A stretch of 64,000 nt of DNA from NCBI GenBank assembly GCA_036898135.1, contig CM072511.1, forward strand, positions 25,392,968 to 25,456,967, given 5' to 3'. The position numbers were made by a program, and so were the translations under genes. Within the stretch, counting starts at the first letter, position 1. Each line of letters opens with the position of its first letter. Of the stretch, positions 11,091 through 22,312 are shown piece by piece. The stretch is from Oncomelania hupensis (taxonomy: Eukaryota > Mollusca > Gastropoda > Littorinimorpha > Pomatiopsidae). The notes under the pieces are model-generated. The model had not been told where the DNA came from. It searched no databases and was given only the letters and a program-made list of their open reading frames with translations.

Positions 11091-11343
11091 AGAGAGATTC
11101 TCACCTACTACCTAAACTAAGAGAGATTCTCACCTACTACCTAAACTAAGAGATTCTCACCTACAACCTAAACTAAGAGAGATTCTCACCTACTACCTAA
11201 ACTAAGAGAGATTCTCACCTACTACCTAAACTAAGAGATTCTCACCTACAACCTAAACTAAGAGAGATTCTCACCTACTACCTAAACTAAGAGAGATTCT
11301 ACTACCTAGACTAAGAGAGATTCTCACCTACTACCTAAACTAA
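11091..11343. repeat. Minisatellite with 29/29/27-bp higher-order pattern
   Basis: Nine copies of a unit of the form GAGAGATTCTCACC plus TACTACCTAAACTAA. Copies 3 and 6 are 27 bp and carry ACAACC instead of CTACC, giving an 85-bp super-repeat (29+29+27) present twice, then a 29-bp copy, a 24-bp deleted copy and a final 29-bp copy. It lies about 250 bp into the intron from the HDAC exon at 10704-10844. The near-identity of copies implies recent expansion. Confidence 0.93.
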
Positions 11344-13582
11344 CCCCATGCCATCATTTATGAAATGCTAACTTTGCCTGAACAGAAATTGCAATTTTTT
11401 AAAATTATTATTATCATGGGTATAAATGGGTCACTTCTAATGAACTCATAACACTAAATAAGTTGTCGCTAATTTTAAGTAGGGTAAAGGTCGCTGTTCC
11501 GTAACTTTGAGGTGGGCTGTTGGGGGCAAGAGATGTTAGCGACATCTTCAGCTTTTCATCTATGAGTAGAATCCATGCTCAGTCTAGTCACAAAACTTAA
11601 TCTATTCAGTACTAGGGACAATCAAAGCACTATGCCTCAAGTTCCATAGCAAGTCCTCGTGGGTTCAGTCTTCTAAACTCTTTTATCTACGGGTTCTCTA
11701 TAACCTGAACAACCATAAATATTTCCTTGAAAATATTCGATCTCTCCTCTCTCCTCCTCTTCCTCCTTCCAGGAAATAATGATGGCTGTTCAGACGAATG
11801 AGTAATCAACCGTCTGCAAGGCACTTTATGAACAAGATTAAACAGTTCATTGCAACATTATCCAAAAACAAAGCAGTTCATTTGCAAATCTACGAAACTC
11901 AGACAAAACATTTCATGTTCACTACTCGCACAAAACATTGTACCACAAATCATTCCATTTCAAGCTACTAGCACAATAGAACATTAACATCCAAATGCAC
12001 ATTAAACACGTGTCTGCAAACCAAAAAGCGCCGTGTTTTCAATAGCTTCCGTTTCTCTTCTCAAAAAAATGTTTACACTTAAAATATGGGTGGCACATAT
12101 TTGCTCATCCCCCCTCTCAACCCCAAACTTTACCCTCCACACCCAATCCGTGCCCCCCCCCCACCCCTCCCCCCCAAAAAAACAAAACAAAAAAATCACA
12201 ACTAATTTAAGGACAATGGGCCTAGTTTACAGAAGGGCTCTTTGTTAATAATATGTTTAAAGGGTCCAGCGGACTACAAAGTGCCGAATCAGGACCTATT
12301 AAAACGTTATCTTACAAAACAAACCAGACTCTCTTAAAAAAAAAAAATTCAAAACAACCTTCCACTCTAAACGTCTCTTTAAAAAAAATAAATAATAAAT
12401 AATTTTTCTTTAAAATTTGTTTAAATTGGATGTATTAAAAATTAGCTCTATTTTTCCAATCAAATAGAAAGGCACTTTTTTTTCCCCAAAGGAATATCAT
12501 TTAATATAACATAGTCTGCAACTAATGCACCAGTCTTTTACTGGGTGATACATTAACGATACAATTTCCAACTGACTAAACCCAGAAACAAGATTCTAAA
12601 TAAAAATAACAAGTAACGCACAACTGAAATATTAAACCGATACTCAAATGTAACAAAGGAAACGGGAAGATGCAGGAAGAGGGGGTCGAAGCAGTTCTAG
12701 GTAAGATTAGCCGCGCCCCCTCCCTCCCAAACACATACACAACAAATGAAGCGGAAGATTTCAATTGAATACGAAATTTTATTTTATTTTATTTTTGGGT
12801 TTTGATTTTGGGGGGAGGGATGGGAAAGAGAAGGGGGAGCGGAAAGAGGAGGGGTGGGGGGGGGGGGAGATTCATGATGAGAATGAAAACTACAGTACAG
12901 CACATACAAGCAAAAAATGCCAAACCTTTCATGCTGCTACACACAACACCAAGACCAACACAACGCTGGGGAGGGGTGACAAAGGAACCGGTAGCAAACT
13001 CTTTAAAAGCCAACAGGACTAACTTAATTGCCTCAAAACTCAAGAAAAAACGCACTTGTACTGAAATAACCAAACAACCACCACAAACAAAATCAAGAAA
13101 AGGGATCTACCTGGCAGCCGCCATTTCCAGTTGTTCTCCTTCTAATTTTTCAACCCACAATTTTACAAGTTAAAAAGTATGTTGCCCCTAGGTTGTGGGA
13201 GGATAATTAGTGCAGCAGCCAGTCCTGGTACAGTTCATCTGGTGGAATTTAAGTGGCGAGGCGCAGGATACAGGAATGCAATCGCGCCACAAATGACAAA
13301 TAAACCTTTTTTAGGAAGGCTGGGGCCGAAAACACAAAAGAAGTTTGACCTTGTTGGATGGTATGCAATGAAAATGGAGGAAATGACTGTGGGTGGATAT
13401 GGATATGAAATAAAATCATACATCCTCAGGAAAGAGGCGGAGTGTTATTAAAATTGGCGTTACGGGATTTGATGGAATGTGGGGATGCCTGGGATAGGTA
13501 GAGAGATAGTAGCAGTGGCGCTGAGCGGACATTTAACGCAAGTTTAAACCCAGTGACAAGGCAATTTTCTCATCGTGCTTAC
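11344..13582. other. Intron sequence; SINE scrap and homopolymers
   Basis: Contains a 3'-end scrap of the 0.58-kb family (12255-12297), C-rich (12152-12178) and G-rich (12810-12870) runs and AT-rich DNA. No exon signal was seen between the two HDAC exons. Confidence 0.6.
12255..12297 (-). mobile_element. 3'-end scrap of the retroelement family sharing GTCCGCTGGACC
   Basis: The sequence gggtccagcggactacaaag followed by tgccgaatcaggacc matches the 3' terminus of copies at 17853, 22325, 23293 and 56826. Confidence 0.6.
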
Positions 13583-13701
13583 CTGTCTTGCGGAGAGGGA
13601 AGTCGTCGTCGTATTTGCCCAGGAGATGATGGTGTGGGTAAGGGGGAGAGAGGTTGCTGAGGGGCGGAGAGCTCTGGTCTAGTGAACTGGACGTTGGTAC
13701 C
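13583..13701 (-). CDS. HDAC4: Class IIa HDAC exon: SSLDQSSPP block and start of the first 14-3-3 site
   Basis: This 119-nt exon has acceptor tgtccactatag and donor gtaagc. It reads VPTSSSLDQSSPPLSNLSPP, then a His/Pro stretch, then GKYDDDFPLRKT. Both SSLDQSSPP and DDFPLRKT are near-invariant in vertebrate HDAC4/5/9 as I recall them. The exon ends one base into the Ala codon of RKTASEP, so the basic anchor of the first 14-3-3/CaMK phosphosite lies here and the phosphoserine in the next exon. The product is the regulatory linker between the MEF2-binding segment and the nuclear-localisation region. Confidence 0.92.
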
Positions 13702-13951
13702 CTATAGTGGACATAGATTTTATTTTTTTTACAAATGCACAGAGGCAAAGCACACAGACTCAACACAAAATTTCCTTAGAAAACTGTTAGCGCACATCAC
13801 CGTAGATCAGATATATTATATACTTTATAACAAAATTCTGTTTAAACCAAATATAACCACAATCAATTTTATGAAAAATGTTTGACGTTTTTTGTACTAT
13901 AAGACTTAAATGACAGTGACTTTAAATTGAACATGTGAAAGCCATACTGAC

Positions 13952-14069
13952 CACGGATGCCTAAACTGTGGTGGAGAGTTGCTCATGTCCTTGGCCACAG
14001 CTTCTCTCTGTTTCTTGTGTAACACAAACTCCTGGAGTTTTAATTTGACTTCAGAAGAAGCGATGGCAC
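13952..14069 (-). CDS. HDAC4: Class IIa HDAC exon: MEF2-binding motif
   Basis: This 118-nt exon has acceptor tatgtctctggcag and donor gtcagt, and is flanked by introns of 680 and 250 bp. The frame reads AIASSEVKLKLQEFVLHKKQ and continues REAVAKDMSN. The LKLQEFVL helix is the class IIa MEF2-interaction motif (KLQEFVL in vertebrates), the signature that separates this family from other HDACs. The segment SPPQFRHPW corresponds to the human DPRYWYGK region. A second GT (gtatgg, four bases downstream) would leave phase 0, which does not fit the next exon; gtcagt leaves TG, which joins G to give Trp, so gtcagt was chosen. Confidence 0.92.
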
Positions 14070-14749
14070 CTGCCAGAGACATAGACTGAACATAAGATTC
14101 TACACACAAAACACTACTACAACTATACAGTATATATATACGCACCTTCCGTAATGTTTTTATCTATTTAGTCCTTCTAATCTAATCTAGAGGAGTGGTA
14201 GGGAGTAGGAGATGGGAAAGAGACGAAACAGAGGAGGCAAGAGTCAGCTCCGTATGCGCTCTCTGAGATCACATTCACATTTGCTTTATTAACACAAATA
14301 ATACACATTGTGTAAATACTATGACGTGTTCAGCTAATCGACTTCCCGTCGGGGGAAAGGTCTAATTCTAAAATAGGGCTTGAATATCCCTAACATACTA
14401 GCTAGCTAGCTATTCAAAAAAAGGTAGGTGACTGGTCTAGCGAAGAAGATACTATAGTAGTTTGATAGAACAGAGTAGGAATGAGAACGAATAAAATAGA
14501 AAGACAGCGACAGTGGGAATTTAATGCACTAAATTTCCAGAAAGTGGGGATACTATTTATGCAGAAACCCACCGGCACCCCCACGGGAGGATCCATAACA
14601 TACTACGAATAACTCTTTCATAATACTTCATAAAATCACGCAACCAACATGAACCATCTGTTATTCCACAAGCTGCTTCCCCCTTCCATTTTCCCTTCCA
14701 TAAATAATATGTTTTGGTACTACTAAATGTAACCATCATTCTTGCATAC
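14070..14749. other. Short HDAC intron holding a partial 0.58-kb element
   Basis: A 680-bp intron. The piece at 14415-14590 is the 5' half of the 0.58-kb element; the remainder is unique AT-rich DNA. Confidence 0.7.
14415..14590 (-). mobile_element. 0.58-kb element, 5' half only
   Basis: Matches the right-hand part of the full copies (ggtaggtgactggtctagcg through ccggcacccccacggg), including the shared end point. The 3' half is missing although the 5' terminus is intact, which is unusual for retroposed copies, normally truncated at the 5' side. Confidence 0.8.
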
Positions 14750-14864
14750 TTTCTTCGTCTTTGCCCTTGTTCTTGATGGCTTTGAGACGCTCCTGCTCCA
14801 AGATTTCTTTCTCGATACGCTGCTGTTCCATTTTCTTTTGTTGTTGCTGTTGCTCCATGTAGCC
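14750..14864 (-). CDS. HDAC4: Class IIa HDAC exon: end of the Gln-rich coiled coil
   Basis: This 115-nt exon has acceptor ttatgtgcag and donor gtatgc. It enters in phase 0 and leaves one base (A) for the next exon. The product starts GYMEQQQQQKKMEQQRIEKE and ends KAIKNKGKDEE, a charged Gln-rich helix. It matches the human HDAC4 stretch ending QQLKNKEKGKES that leads into the MEF2-binding segment. The serine codon (A+GT) spans the junction with the exon at 13952-14069 and recreates the conserved ES-A-V/I-AS sequence, which strongly supports this splice. Confidence 0.9.
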
Positions 14865-15519
14865 CTGCACATAACAGAAACGATAAAAGATTAACAAACA
14901 AGAATGGAATGCCAAATTGCGGGAAAGTATTATCAGTCATCGTCTATTGATAATCTTAAGACAACAATCTTAGAGGATGTGAAACGGTGAAGATCATCAC
15001 AGGTAAGCTAAAGGGTAATTAATGCTTATTTAAGCTTTGCTGTTGTGCTCATTTTATGACCTGGTTGTTATGGTTTGATTGTCTCCACAATAAATTTATG
15101 TTTAAACCAAAGAAAATGCAACAAAAACACCACAGTAAGGCTTAGTTCTTCTTATTTGGGATAAACAATTTTCAACAATTTCTTAAGTATTCTGAATGCA
15201 CAAATATATTTGTAAAGCACAAAAGGCCAATGACACTAACAACAACACCACAATAGTTTTCGGAAATAGTTGCTCAACATACATTATGACTTAACAAGGA
15301 ACAATAACACTGTTTGTTCGCCCTCCCCACCATTCCCTTGTTCAGTTCCCATCACAGTTAAAATATGAAGCATTGCCAATAATTATTTTCACCGGAACTG
15401 ATTGCAAGAGAATGTAACGCACCAAATTTTAATCAGCGAAAATCGAATGAAAGGAGTCTAGGTGTAGTGATTACTTAATAACAATTACTGTCATTCAACA
15501 GACCAGTAAACTACCACAA
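14865..15519. other. Intron sequence; nothing recognised
   Basis: AT-rich and unique as far as can be seen by eye. Confidence 0.55.
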
Positions 15520-15835
15520 TCCGCATTCGCTCTCTTTTCCTTCCCTCCCTCTTCCTTCCTCTAACCAACCCCACTCTCTCTCCGTCCCGCAGGTCCATCC
15601 CTCCCTCCATCTTTCTTACATTTGTTCTCTCATTCCTCTTCTCCCTTCCGTTCGTCTTTCCATTTCTCTCTCAAATTATTCCCTCCTCGCTCTCTTCCTC
15701 CCTTTCCGTCCCTACCCCCACCCCTCATTGTTTTCCCTTTTCCCGCACACCCTTCCTGATAAATCTTTCTCCCCACAGATTTCTCCTCCTCCCTCTCTTT
15801 ATTTCTCTCCGTCTCGTCCATCCATCTCTGTTATC
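15520..15835. repeat. 300-bp polypyrimidine-rich tract
   Basis: Almost only C and T on the plus strand (CTTCC, CCCTC mixtures without fixed period). The complementary purine strand is the HDAC sense strand. Confidence 0.8.
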
Positions 15836-16022
15836 TAATAAAACGCGCGCGCGCACACACACACATATATACACACAAACACAAATAACAAAAAAAAAAA
15901 AAAAACAAGAAACAAAAACAGTGCTGCCAAGCCAAACCAAAAGATAAACGACAAAGATTTTCTGAGTGCAAACAAATATTCACTGGAGAGGGTGGGTGGG
16001 AGGGGGGAGGGAGAGGGGTTGT

Positions 16023-16024
<2 letters not shown>

Positions 16025-16112
<88 letters not shown>
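16025..16112. repeat. (GA)n microsatellite
   Basis: About 43 GA repeats. A CG/CA/TA compound repeat lies just to its left at 15845-15873. Confidence 0.95.
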
Positions 16113-16254
16113 GAGCGCGCAAAACAAACAACAACAAAACACATCTGGTCTTCAAAGTGAGAGGTGCTATGAACGGTGGTTGTGAAATTCTACTATGGCT
16201 AACCATGCATAGGGTGAAAGCAAACTCAAACGTATCAAGCCGGTATCATAGAGG

Positions 16255-16360
16255 TTATTATTATTGAGGATTTGTATAGCGCACATATTCCGCCGTACTT
16301 GGCGACTCAAGGCGCTGGCCGATACAGGATCTAACTCAAGCCGCCCGAGGCTAGAGACCA
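16255..16360 (-). mobile_element. SINE/LINE 3'-domain fragment with (AAT) tail
   Basis: On the minus strand it reads cctcgggcggcttgagttag, atcctgtatcgg, gcgccttgag and then gcgctatacaaatcctc before an AAT-type tail. It is the same family as 5281-5368 and 43028-43106. The TATAGCGC block is a common 3' domain of invertebrate SINEs as I recall. Confidence 0.7.
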
Positions 16361-17640
16361 TCGTACATGGGATGTGCATTTATGTACAGTTACATTCATC
16401 TCGGTAACCAAACCAAACCGACCTCTGTTCACGGAACTCGCTCCTTCGGGCAAGATTTTGTGTTTCTTGCTTACGTATATACCCTGATAGAAAGTGAACT
16501 AAAACACAAGTATATCAATATACTTGTGACTAAAACTATTATCATTGATGGATAAGGTTATTATAGTTTGACTACATATACTTTACTTTATCAAGCGGTT
16601 AAAGAGAGCAACTACCACTGTTCAAGGGCCAAGTCATAAAAAACGATTTTTTTTTTAAACGACTAAGTTTATTTTGGAAATTGCATCGCTGTCGTCTTAA
16701 AACACGATATAACGGGCACTCGTTGTTCGAATCGACATCTAAGCTTTGAGCTGTGTGTGTCTCTTCCTAGTGTGTAAATAACAACTGTGCCTATTATACA
16801 CACTTTCGCAACGAAGAATAATCAATCTGATGCTATTATTAACTGGCCAACAACAACTGAATTTACCGATTTACACTAAGGCCGTTCTTTGAAAGAGGTT
16901 ATGTTTTGGCCTAATCTTATTGGTTCGGTGGGGCAACACTCACTGTGAGTTTGAAAAGCTCTGTGACGCTGAAATGTGTGATCTCGGGACCGTACATAAT
17001 ACAGTTTTCCCAAATAGCGGGAACCGAGGAAAAGAAGTCGTTTGGTCTTGGTTACTTGTAAAGCTACTCATTCGTCGCCGCCATGAGAGTCTACAAGGAG
17101 TCGGTGAAAACGTTTAGCATTTTTCATTAAAAGCATGTAAACGTAGTAGAAATTCACCTTATCAATACGCAACATCAATGGGGGAAAAAAAAACTATCGC
17201 GCCGATGAATGTGGTCAAGTGATTTAATCAGATGCCTTTCAAGGTAACAGAAATTCATCGTATCCATGCACACAACACGTTGGCAAACGTGTATTGAAAT
17301 GGGGTAACCTTTACGCCCAGGGGCAAGGCCCTAAAGACTCGGGCACGACCTCACTGAGTTGGTGTCACTAAACACTCGTATTCCATTTACTTAGACCACA
17401 ACACAACCGCTTCCTCGTTTTAGATCTTGCACATCAACATATTACATTTCCCCCAAAAGATCCATAACCTGTAGCTTTACAGTGGGTCCATTATTTAAAC
17501 CATAACAAAAGAGTTTAATCGTTCTGCACATCGTTGTAAATACAGTCATAGCAAATATCCTAAAACTTGCCCTGGTGTCCCTAGAAGTGTAACTCTACAG
17601 TGTTGTTTTTTAAAAACTTATTTATTCCCCCAGAAGTGTA
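16361..17640. other. Intron sequence; part of a dispersed repeat pair
   Basis: The stretch 16720-16995 is homologous to 30560-31300, including an identical 20-mer (TCTGTGACGCTGAAATGTGT at 16960-16979 and 31265-31284). Otherwise no feature. Confidence 0.55.
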
Positions 17641-17750
17641 GCTCTAAAGTTTTAGTTTTTTTTTCAATGTATTTCTCTCCCCCCCCCCCCCTTAACCCCA
17701 ACCCCACATTCGCCTCCCCCCCCCCCCCAAAAAAAAAAAAAAAAAAAGAA
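17641..17750. repeat. C-run and A-run low-complexity tract
   Basis: Two C runs of about ten bases and an A run of about 20 bases. Confidence 0.8.
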
Positions 17751-17852
17751 CTTCCCCAACGGGGTCACTAGCCTCAGAGATTAGAAAAAAAAAGGTAGTA
17801 ACATCTTTTACCTCCTAGGAAACAACGTAGGACAAAATCATAATAAAGTGGT

Positions 17853-17917
17853 AATTACATTACATGATTATTGCTTCAGGTCCAGCGGACTCTTCCGAGC
17901 CAAATCAGGACCAGAAA
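17853..17917 (-). mobile_element. 0.58-kb element, 3'-end fragment
   Basis: On the minus strand it reads ...aatcaggac (complement) and then GTCCGCTGGACCTGAAGC followed by an ATGTAATGTAAT tail. It is a short copy truncated at its 5' side, as target-primed reverse transcription predicts. Confidence 0.75.
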
Positions 17918-17927
17918 GTGGTAGTGA

Positions 17928-18068
<141 letters not shown>

Positions 18069-18250
18069 TAGTATTAGTTCTCCAAACCTTGTTTTCCTGT
18101 TGAATCTAAATTGCAGTCCTACACCATCCCTGGCTAATCTTTTTCCATCCCATGCTTAGGACTTCACTCTTCTTCAACTTCTCCCCACATATCATCGTTT
18201 CTCTCTGGTTCTACCCTATTTCGTTGTTAACTCATATTCCATATCCCCCC

Positions 18251-18352
18251 TATCCTATCCTGTCCCGTAACCCGAAGGTCGTAGGGGCACCACAGATGAT
18301 CGTTTAACCAGCATACTCCATCTTTCTCTGTCTTCAGCAGCCCTGATGGCTT
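18251..18352 (-). mobile_element. LINE 3'-end fragment (copy 4, sense with the HDAC gene)
   Basis: The reverse complement reads gaagccatcagggctgctga, agacagagaaagatggagta and then ggtgcccctacgaccttcgg before the gggacaggatagg end. It is the same 3' end as the plus-strand copies at 1515, 24637 and 39790. Confidence 0.8.
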
Positions 18353-19756
18353 CACACACACACATCATCATCCATTTTTAATGCTCCACCCCATGTCCGA
18401 AATTTCATCGCCCACTCAAAATACAATCAATCATCTTTGTATTAAACTTAATCAACAAAACTCGGACTCCCACGCTATATTACGTTCTACATCAAATTTC
18501 TAAACAAAGTATGTTGCAATGCAATGAACACTTCCAAACCACGCCTTCTCTTATGTAACTATTATTTTCCAATCTGTCTTGTCACCACGATTTTTGCGGT
18601 TTTCTGTTTGCTAATTAAGTGCTGACCAAATCCCTGTCCACGCCCACAAACGGTTCCTCCATCTTCCACCCCTAACACACACACACACCCACACACACCA
18701 CACGCACACACACTCACACAATTTCATGCTTTGTTGGTAGCACTTTCAAAGGTTTCTTGTAAAATAAATCTTAAACCTATAATCATCTGCATACGATTAC
18801 ACTTGAAACACACTTTGTGTCCCTATATATGAAACTTTTAAAGGCAATATAAAAACGGATAAAAGAATTGAGAACAATGCAACACGCGTAAGTTTTTATG
18901 ACTTTGCGCACTCCTTCTTCAGAAGACAAATCGTTCACACGCTAAAAGTTAAACGAAGACATTCGTCACTCATTTTTGAACGTGAACGAGCCACATGCCG
19001 ATCGGTCGGTCTATCTGTCCGTCCGTTGCATGCCTTGTCTCAAGTACCACTGAATGATGGATTTTGATCAACCTTCATAGGAACATTACCTGGGTTAGTA
19101 GTTGCCAGCCTCCGGTGCCATCAAATTTGCCCTACCGCCAATATCAAGGTCGCTGGAGTCAATAATGTGGCTAACACGTTTTGCTCTATATTTATACATT
19201 AAAAATAAATTAATTAATTTTTTTTAAAAGGGGGGGGGGGGAGAGAGAGTGGGGGGAAGGGGGTCTAAAAGCGATTTGGATGATTTTAAGAATACGTGTA
19301 TTTCAACATGGCAAATCATTCGCTGGCAGTACCTTTGCCAGTCAGTCAGTTGGTGGCTAGTCGCTTCGAATTTCACTTTATTTTATTTATTTATTTTTTT
19401 TTTTTTTGGGGGGGGGTGAGGGAGGGGTAGTGGTGGTTTAAAACACATGTTTGCCTTGACTCAAGAATGACTGAAGCGATTTTAATTATTTGTACTACGC
19501 AGATACTTCAACCACCACTTAGCCGTTTGTGACATTCACATCTGCCCTTTCTCAAAAAGTCAAGGTCATTAAGGTCCCTTATATTACAAAGTCGTTTTGT
19601 GCTGTATCCCAAGCTTGGCTAAATCGATTTTGACAAAAACGTTTGGCCACAGATAGTTCAGATAGTGGACCATCATTACACGTGTCTAGTTTGCTTTTGA
19701 AGGGCAAAGCCGAGTCACAACAAATTAACACTACTGAAAGCGCTGGTTTTAGCTAT
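18353..19756. other. Intron sequence; diverged repeat with gtccgtccg end, (CA)-rich patch
   Basis: A CA-rich patch is at 18675-18720. A segment near 19005-19200 (cggtcggtctatctgtccgt, ...gattttgatcaacc...) and 19455-19640 resembles the TGACCTTGACC-type repeat at 44770-45545 in the opposite sense. G-runs are at 19230-19262 and 19407-19416. Confidence 0.5.
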
Positions 19757-19758
19757 GA

Positions 19759-19804
<46 letters not shown>
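19757..19804. repeat. (GT)n microsatellite
   Basis: About 20 GT units with one TTTG interruption, ending directly at the element fragment that follows. Confidence 0.9.
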
Positions 19805-19806
<2 letters not shown>

Positions 19807-19849
19807 GCTGGACCTAAAGCAATAATCATGTAATGTAATGTAATGTGTA
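19803..19849 (+). mobile_element. 0.58-kb element, 3'-terminal scrap (plus strand)
   Basis: Reads GTCCGCTGGACCTAAAGC, then AATAATC and an ATGTAATGTAATGTAATG tail: the 3' terminus of the family and its microsatellite-like tail. Confidence 0.75.
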
Positions 19850-20629
19850 TGGAAATACATTTGAGTGGCTTGCCAACTTGTCTCAATTCACCTCCACATC
19901 TCTCCCCTCCTTTATTCCTTTCCCTATCTCTCTAAATCCCACCATCATTTCCTCCTCCTCCTCCCTACTTCTTCTTATTCCCATCTTTCTCAAAATCCAC
20001 CACCACTCCCAAAATCACCAACACCTCCCTTCCTCTATTCCTCTATCCCTCTCTCCCTCCCACCCTCGCTCCCTCTCTTTCTCCCCTCTCCCTTCGCCCT
20101 CTCTCACCACCCACCCCACTTCACCGCATAAAATTTGTACCAGTACTCTTGAGGAGACTGATTAGTTCCTCAAGTTACGCGTTTGCAGTCCTCGACACTA
20201 TATTAGCTAAAATTCGACCCCAAAAACTTCTCGAGCTCTCGCGCCCCACTTTCAATATAACGCTTTTGGGACGGTTATAATTTTAATATCATACATAAGA
20301 CAACAACCATACACAGCAACAACAACAAAAAACTACAAACAAGGCTGCATAGGGGGGTAGGGTGAGGGTGGGGTTTGAGGTGGTGTAGGAGGGGGCTACA
20401 AAAATCATGCGTTAACTATAATTATTCTGAAAGATATTGGATTTCTTCTGGCTACACATGTAGGTGAATGCTAGAGGCCAGATTTTCTCTGGTTACCTAC
20501 GAAAGTATTTAGGTCAGCTAACAATTAAAGCCTCAATATGTCTACTTAGTCCATGCGCCGAAGTCAATATTACGGTGTTTTTTTCTTTTTTTTTCTTTTT
20601 TTTTGGGGGGGGGGTTGGTCTTTTTTTTT

Positions 20630-20669
<40 letters not shown>

Positions 20670-21352
20670 GGGGGGGGGGGGGGGAAATGCACTGCGAACA
20701 ATGCTGCATCTAGGGTTACAAAAAAAAAGAATGATCGAGGAACCCTGACTTCCTCGGATTACACGTTTTGAGTAATGGACATTACAATAATAGTCAGCTA
20801 TATTACAACATTAGACAGCTATAATAATGTTAACTCCCATAAACTTACTACGTAACAAACAAACAAAAATAATAATCTCCTTGGTCCATGCGCACCCGTT
20901 GCCATATAACTACACACAAGCAATGCACCCTTAACATGTACATACAAAGAAAAGGCCAGAAGGGTGCTATTACAGAACTCACAAACCTTGTATTGCAAAC
21001 AAGGGAGTGTCGATTGGGTTCTAAAATCGATACCAGCCGATTGCCCTCCTAAATCAATGCACGACCACCCGGGACTTGAGACCTTACGCGATTTGTTATT
21101 GTAAAACACACACACGCACTCTGTTCAGGCACGCTAAAATGGTGTTCGCGAGTCAATTGGATTCTCCAGTCAATGGATTTGATTTTACGTTCCATTTTTT
21201 TATATATTCTTTAGTATTGCAAAAGGAATGTATTACATACTTTACACGGTCTACTTACTAACAGTGACTTTCAATACTAACAAGGCTCAACAATCATGAA
21301 AACACATTCGAGTGAACGCACAGTAAATGCATGCGTAGCCAATTGTTAACAC
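19850..21352. other. Intron sequence; C/T tract and T/G homopolymers
   Basis: A C/T-rich tract spans 19890-20130. T runs and G runs alternate at 20578-20690 (about 38 T then 16 G). Otherwise AT-rich without coding signal. Confidence 0.6.
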
Positions 21353-22312
21353 TTCAGAGGGGCAACTGCGAGGTAAAATTAGAACGGGCTCACGAGCTGG
21401 ACCACATACTATCGATGGAACGTTTTAGGTATCAGCAAACTGCGCTGGAAAGGCTTAGGTGAAACAACGACCGACAAAAGCCAGCGGGAGAGATGACAGG
21501 CATGAACACAGAGTTGGATTCTTGGTTCACAAAATCTTTCTGGCCACGGTCATGGGTTGCCGCCCAGTCTCCAGTAGACTCATTAACACCCGTCTGAGAG
21601 TAGCCCCTTTTAACATCACCATCATACAGGCTTACGCACCAACATCAGACTATGACCACGACGAAGTCGAGGATTTCTATAAACATCTGCAGGTGTCCTT
21701 GACTAAGGGCCGAGGAAGGACATAGTCGTAGTGCAAGGCGAAAGGAATGCCAAGATTGACCATGATGCGTACCACAAATGAGGAGACACACGTGGACCCC
21801 ACTGCAACAACGAGACAAATGAAAGAGGTCTGAGACTCTTGGGGTTTGCCAGGTATAACAGTCTGATACTGGCAAACACGTTTGATTCCCACAACAAATC
21901 CAGACGATCGATCTGGCAGAGTCCCAGCGGGGAGCATCACAACCAGACTGGCTACATCATGGTCAAGAGACGCTTCAGATCAAGTGTCGAAATTTGCAAG
22001 ACACGCACTTTTCCAGGAGCAGACATTGAAAGTGACCAAGACCTCGTGATGATGTCTTTCCGCTTGAAGAGAGTAAACTAAGCAAAGTGCACCAGGCTGA
22101 AGTTCGCCCTGAACAAACTACAAGTTGGGGAGGTGGCAGAAATATTCCAAGCCAAACTTAGAGGGAAATTTGCACCACTGCTCATTTTGGGAGCTGGTGA
22201 AAAAGATGCCATCACCATGACCACCATTTTCAACTCAGCAGTGACAGATGCCGCACCTGAGATCCTTGGCAAGCACCGCCCAAAGAAGAAACATGGATCA
22301 CACATGGTAAAT
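21353..22312 (+). pseudogene. LINE endonuclease domain and linker, broken
   Basis: Recognisable segments across frames include ISKLRWKGLGE, HRVGFLVHK, PFNITIIQAYAPTSDYDHDE, NETNERGLRLLGFA and RRFRSSVEICKTRTFPGADI. The YAPTSD and GxRNAK-like blocks mark the AP-endonuclease fold. The catalytic SDHxxV motif appears as SDQDLVM (His to Gln), so a key residue is altered. After it come linker residues ending EILGKHRPKKKHGSHM, where the frame is cut off by other sequence at about 22313. Confidence 0.82.

Noticed and set aside
11091..11343. CRISPR-like array
   Set aside because: Copies are head-to-tail without unique spacers; it is a eukaryotic minisatellite.
13948..13951. Alternative donor gtatgg for the MEF2-binding exon
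   Set aside because: It would leave phase 0 while the next exon needs two bases; donor gtcagt gives a consistent frame and the conserved Trp.
21677..22305. Minus-strand ORFs opposite the LINE endonuclease
   Set aside because: Shadows of the plus-strand LINE coding sequence.
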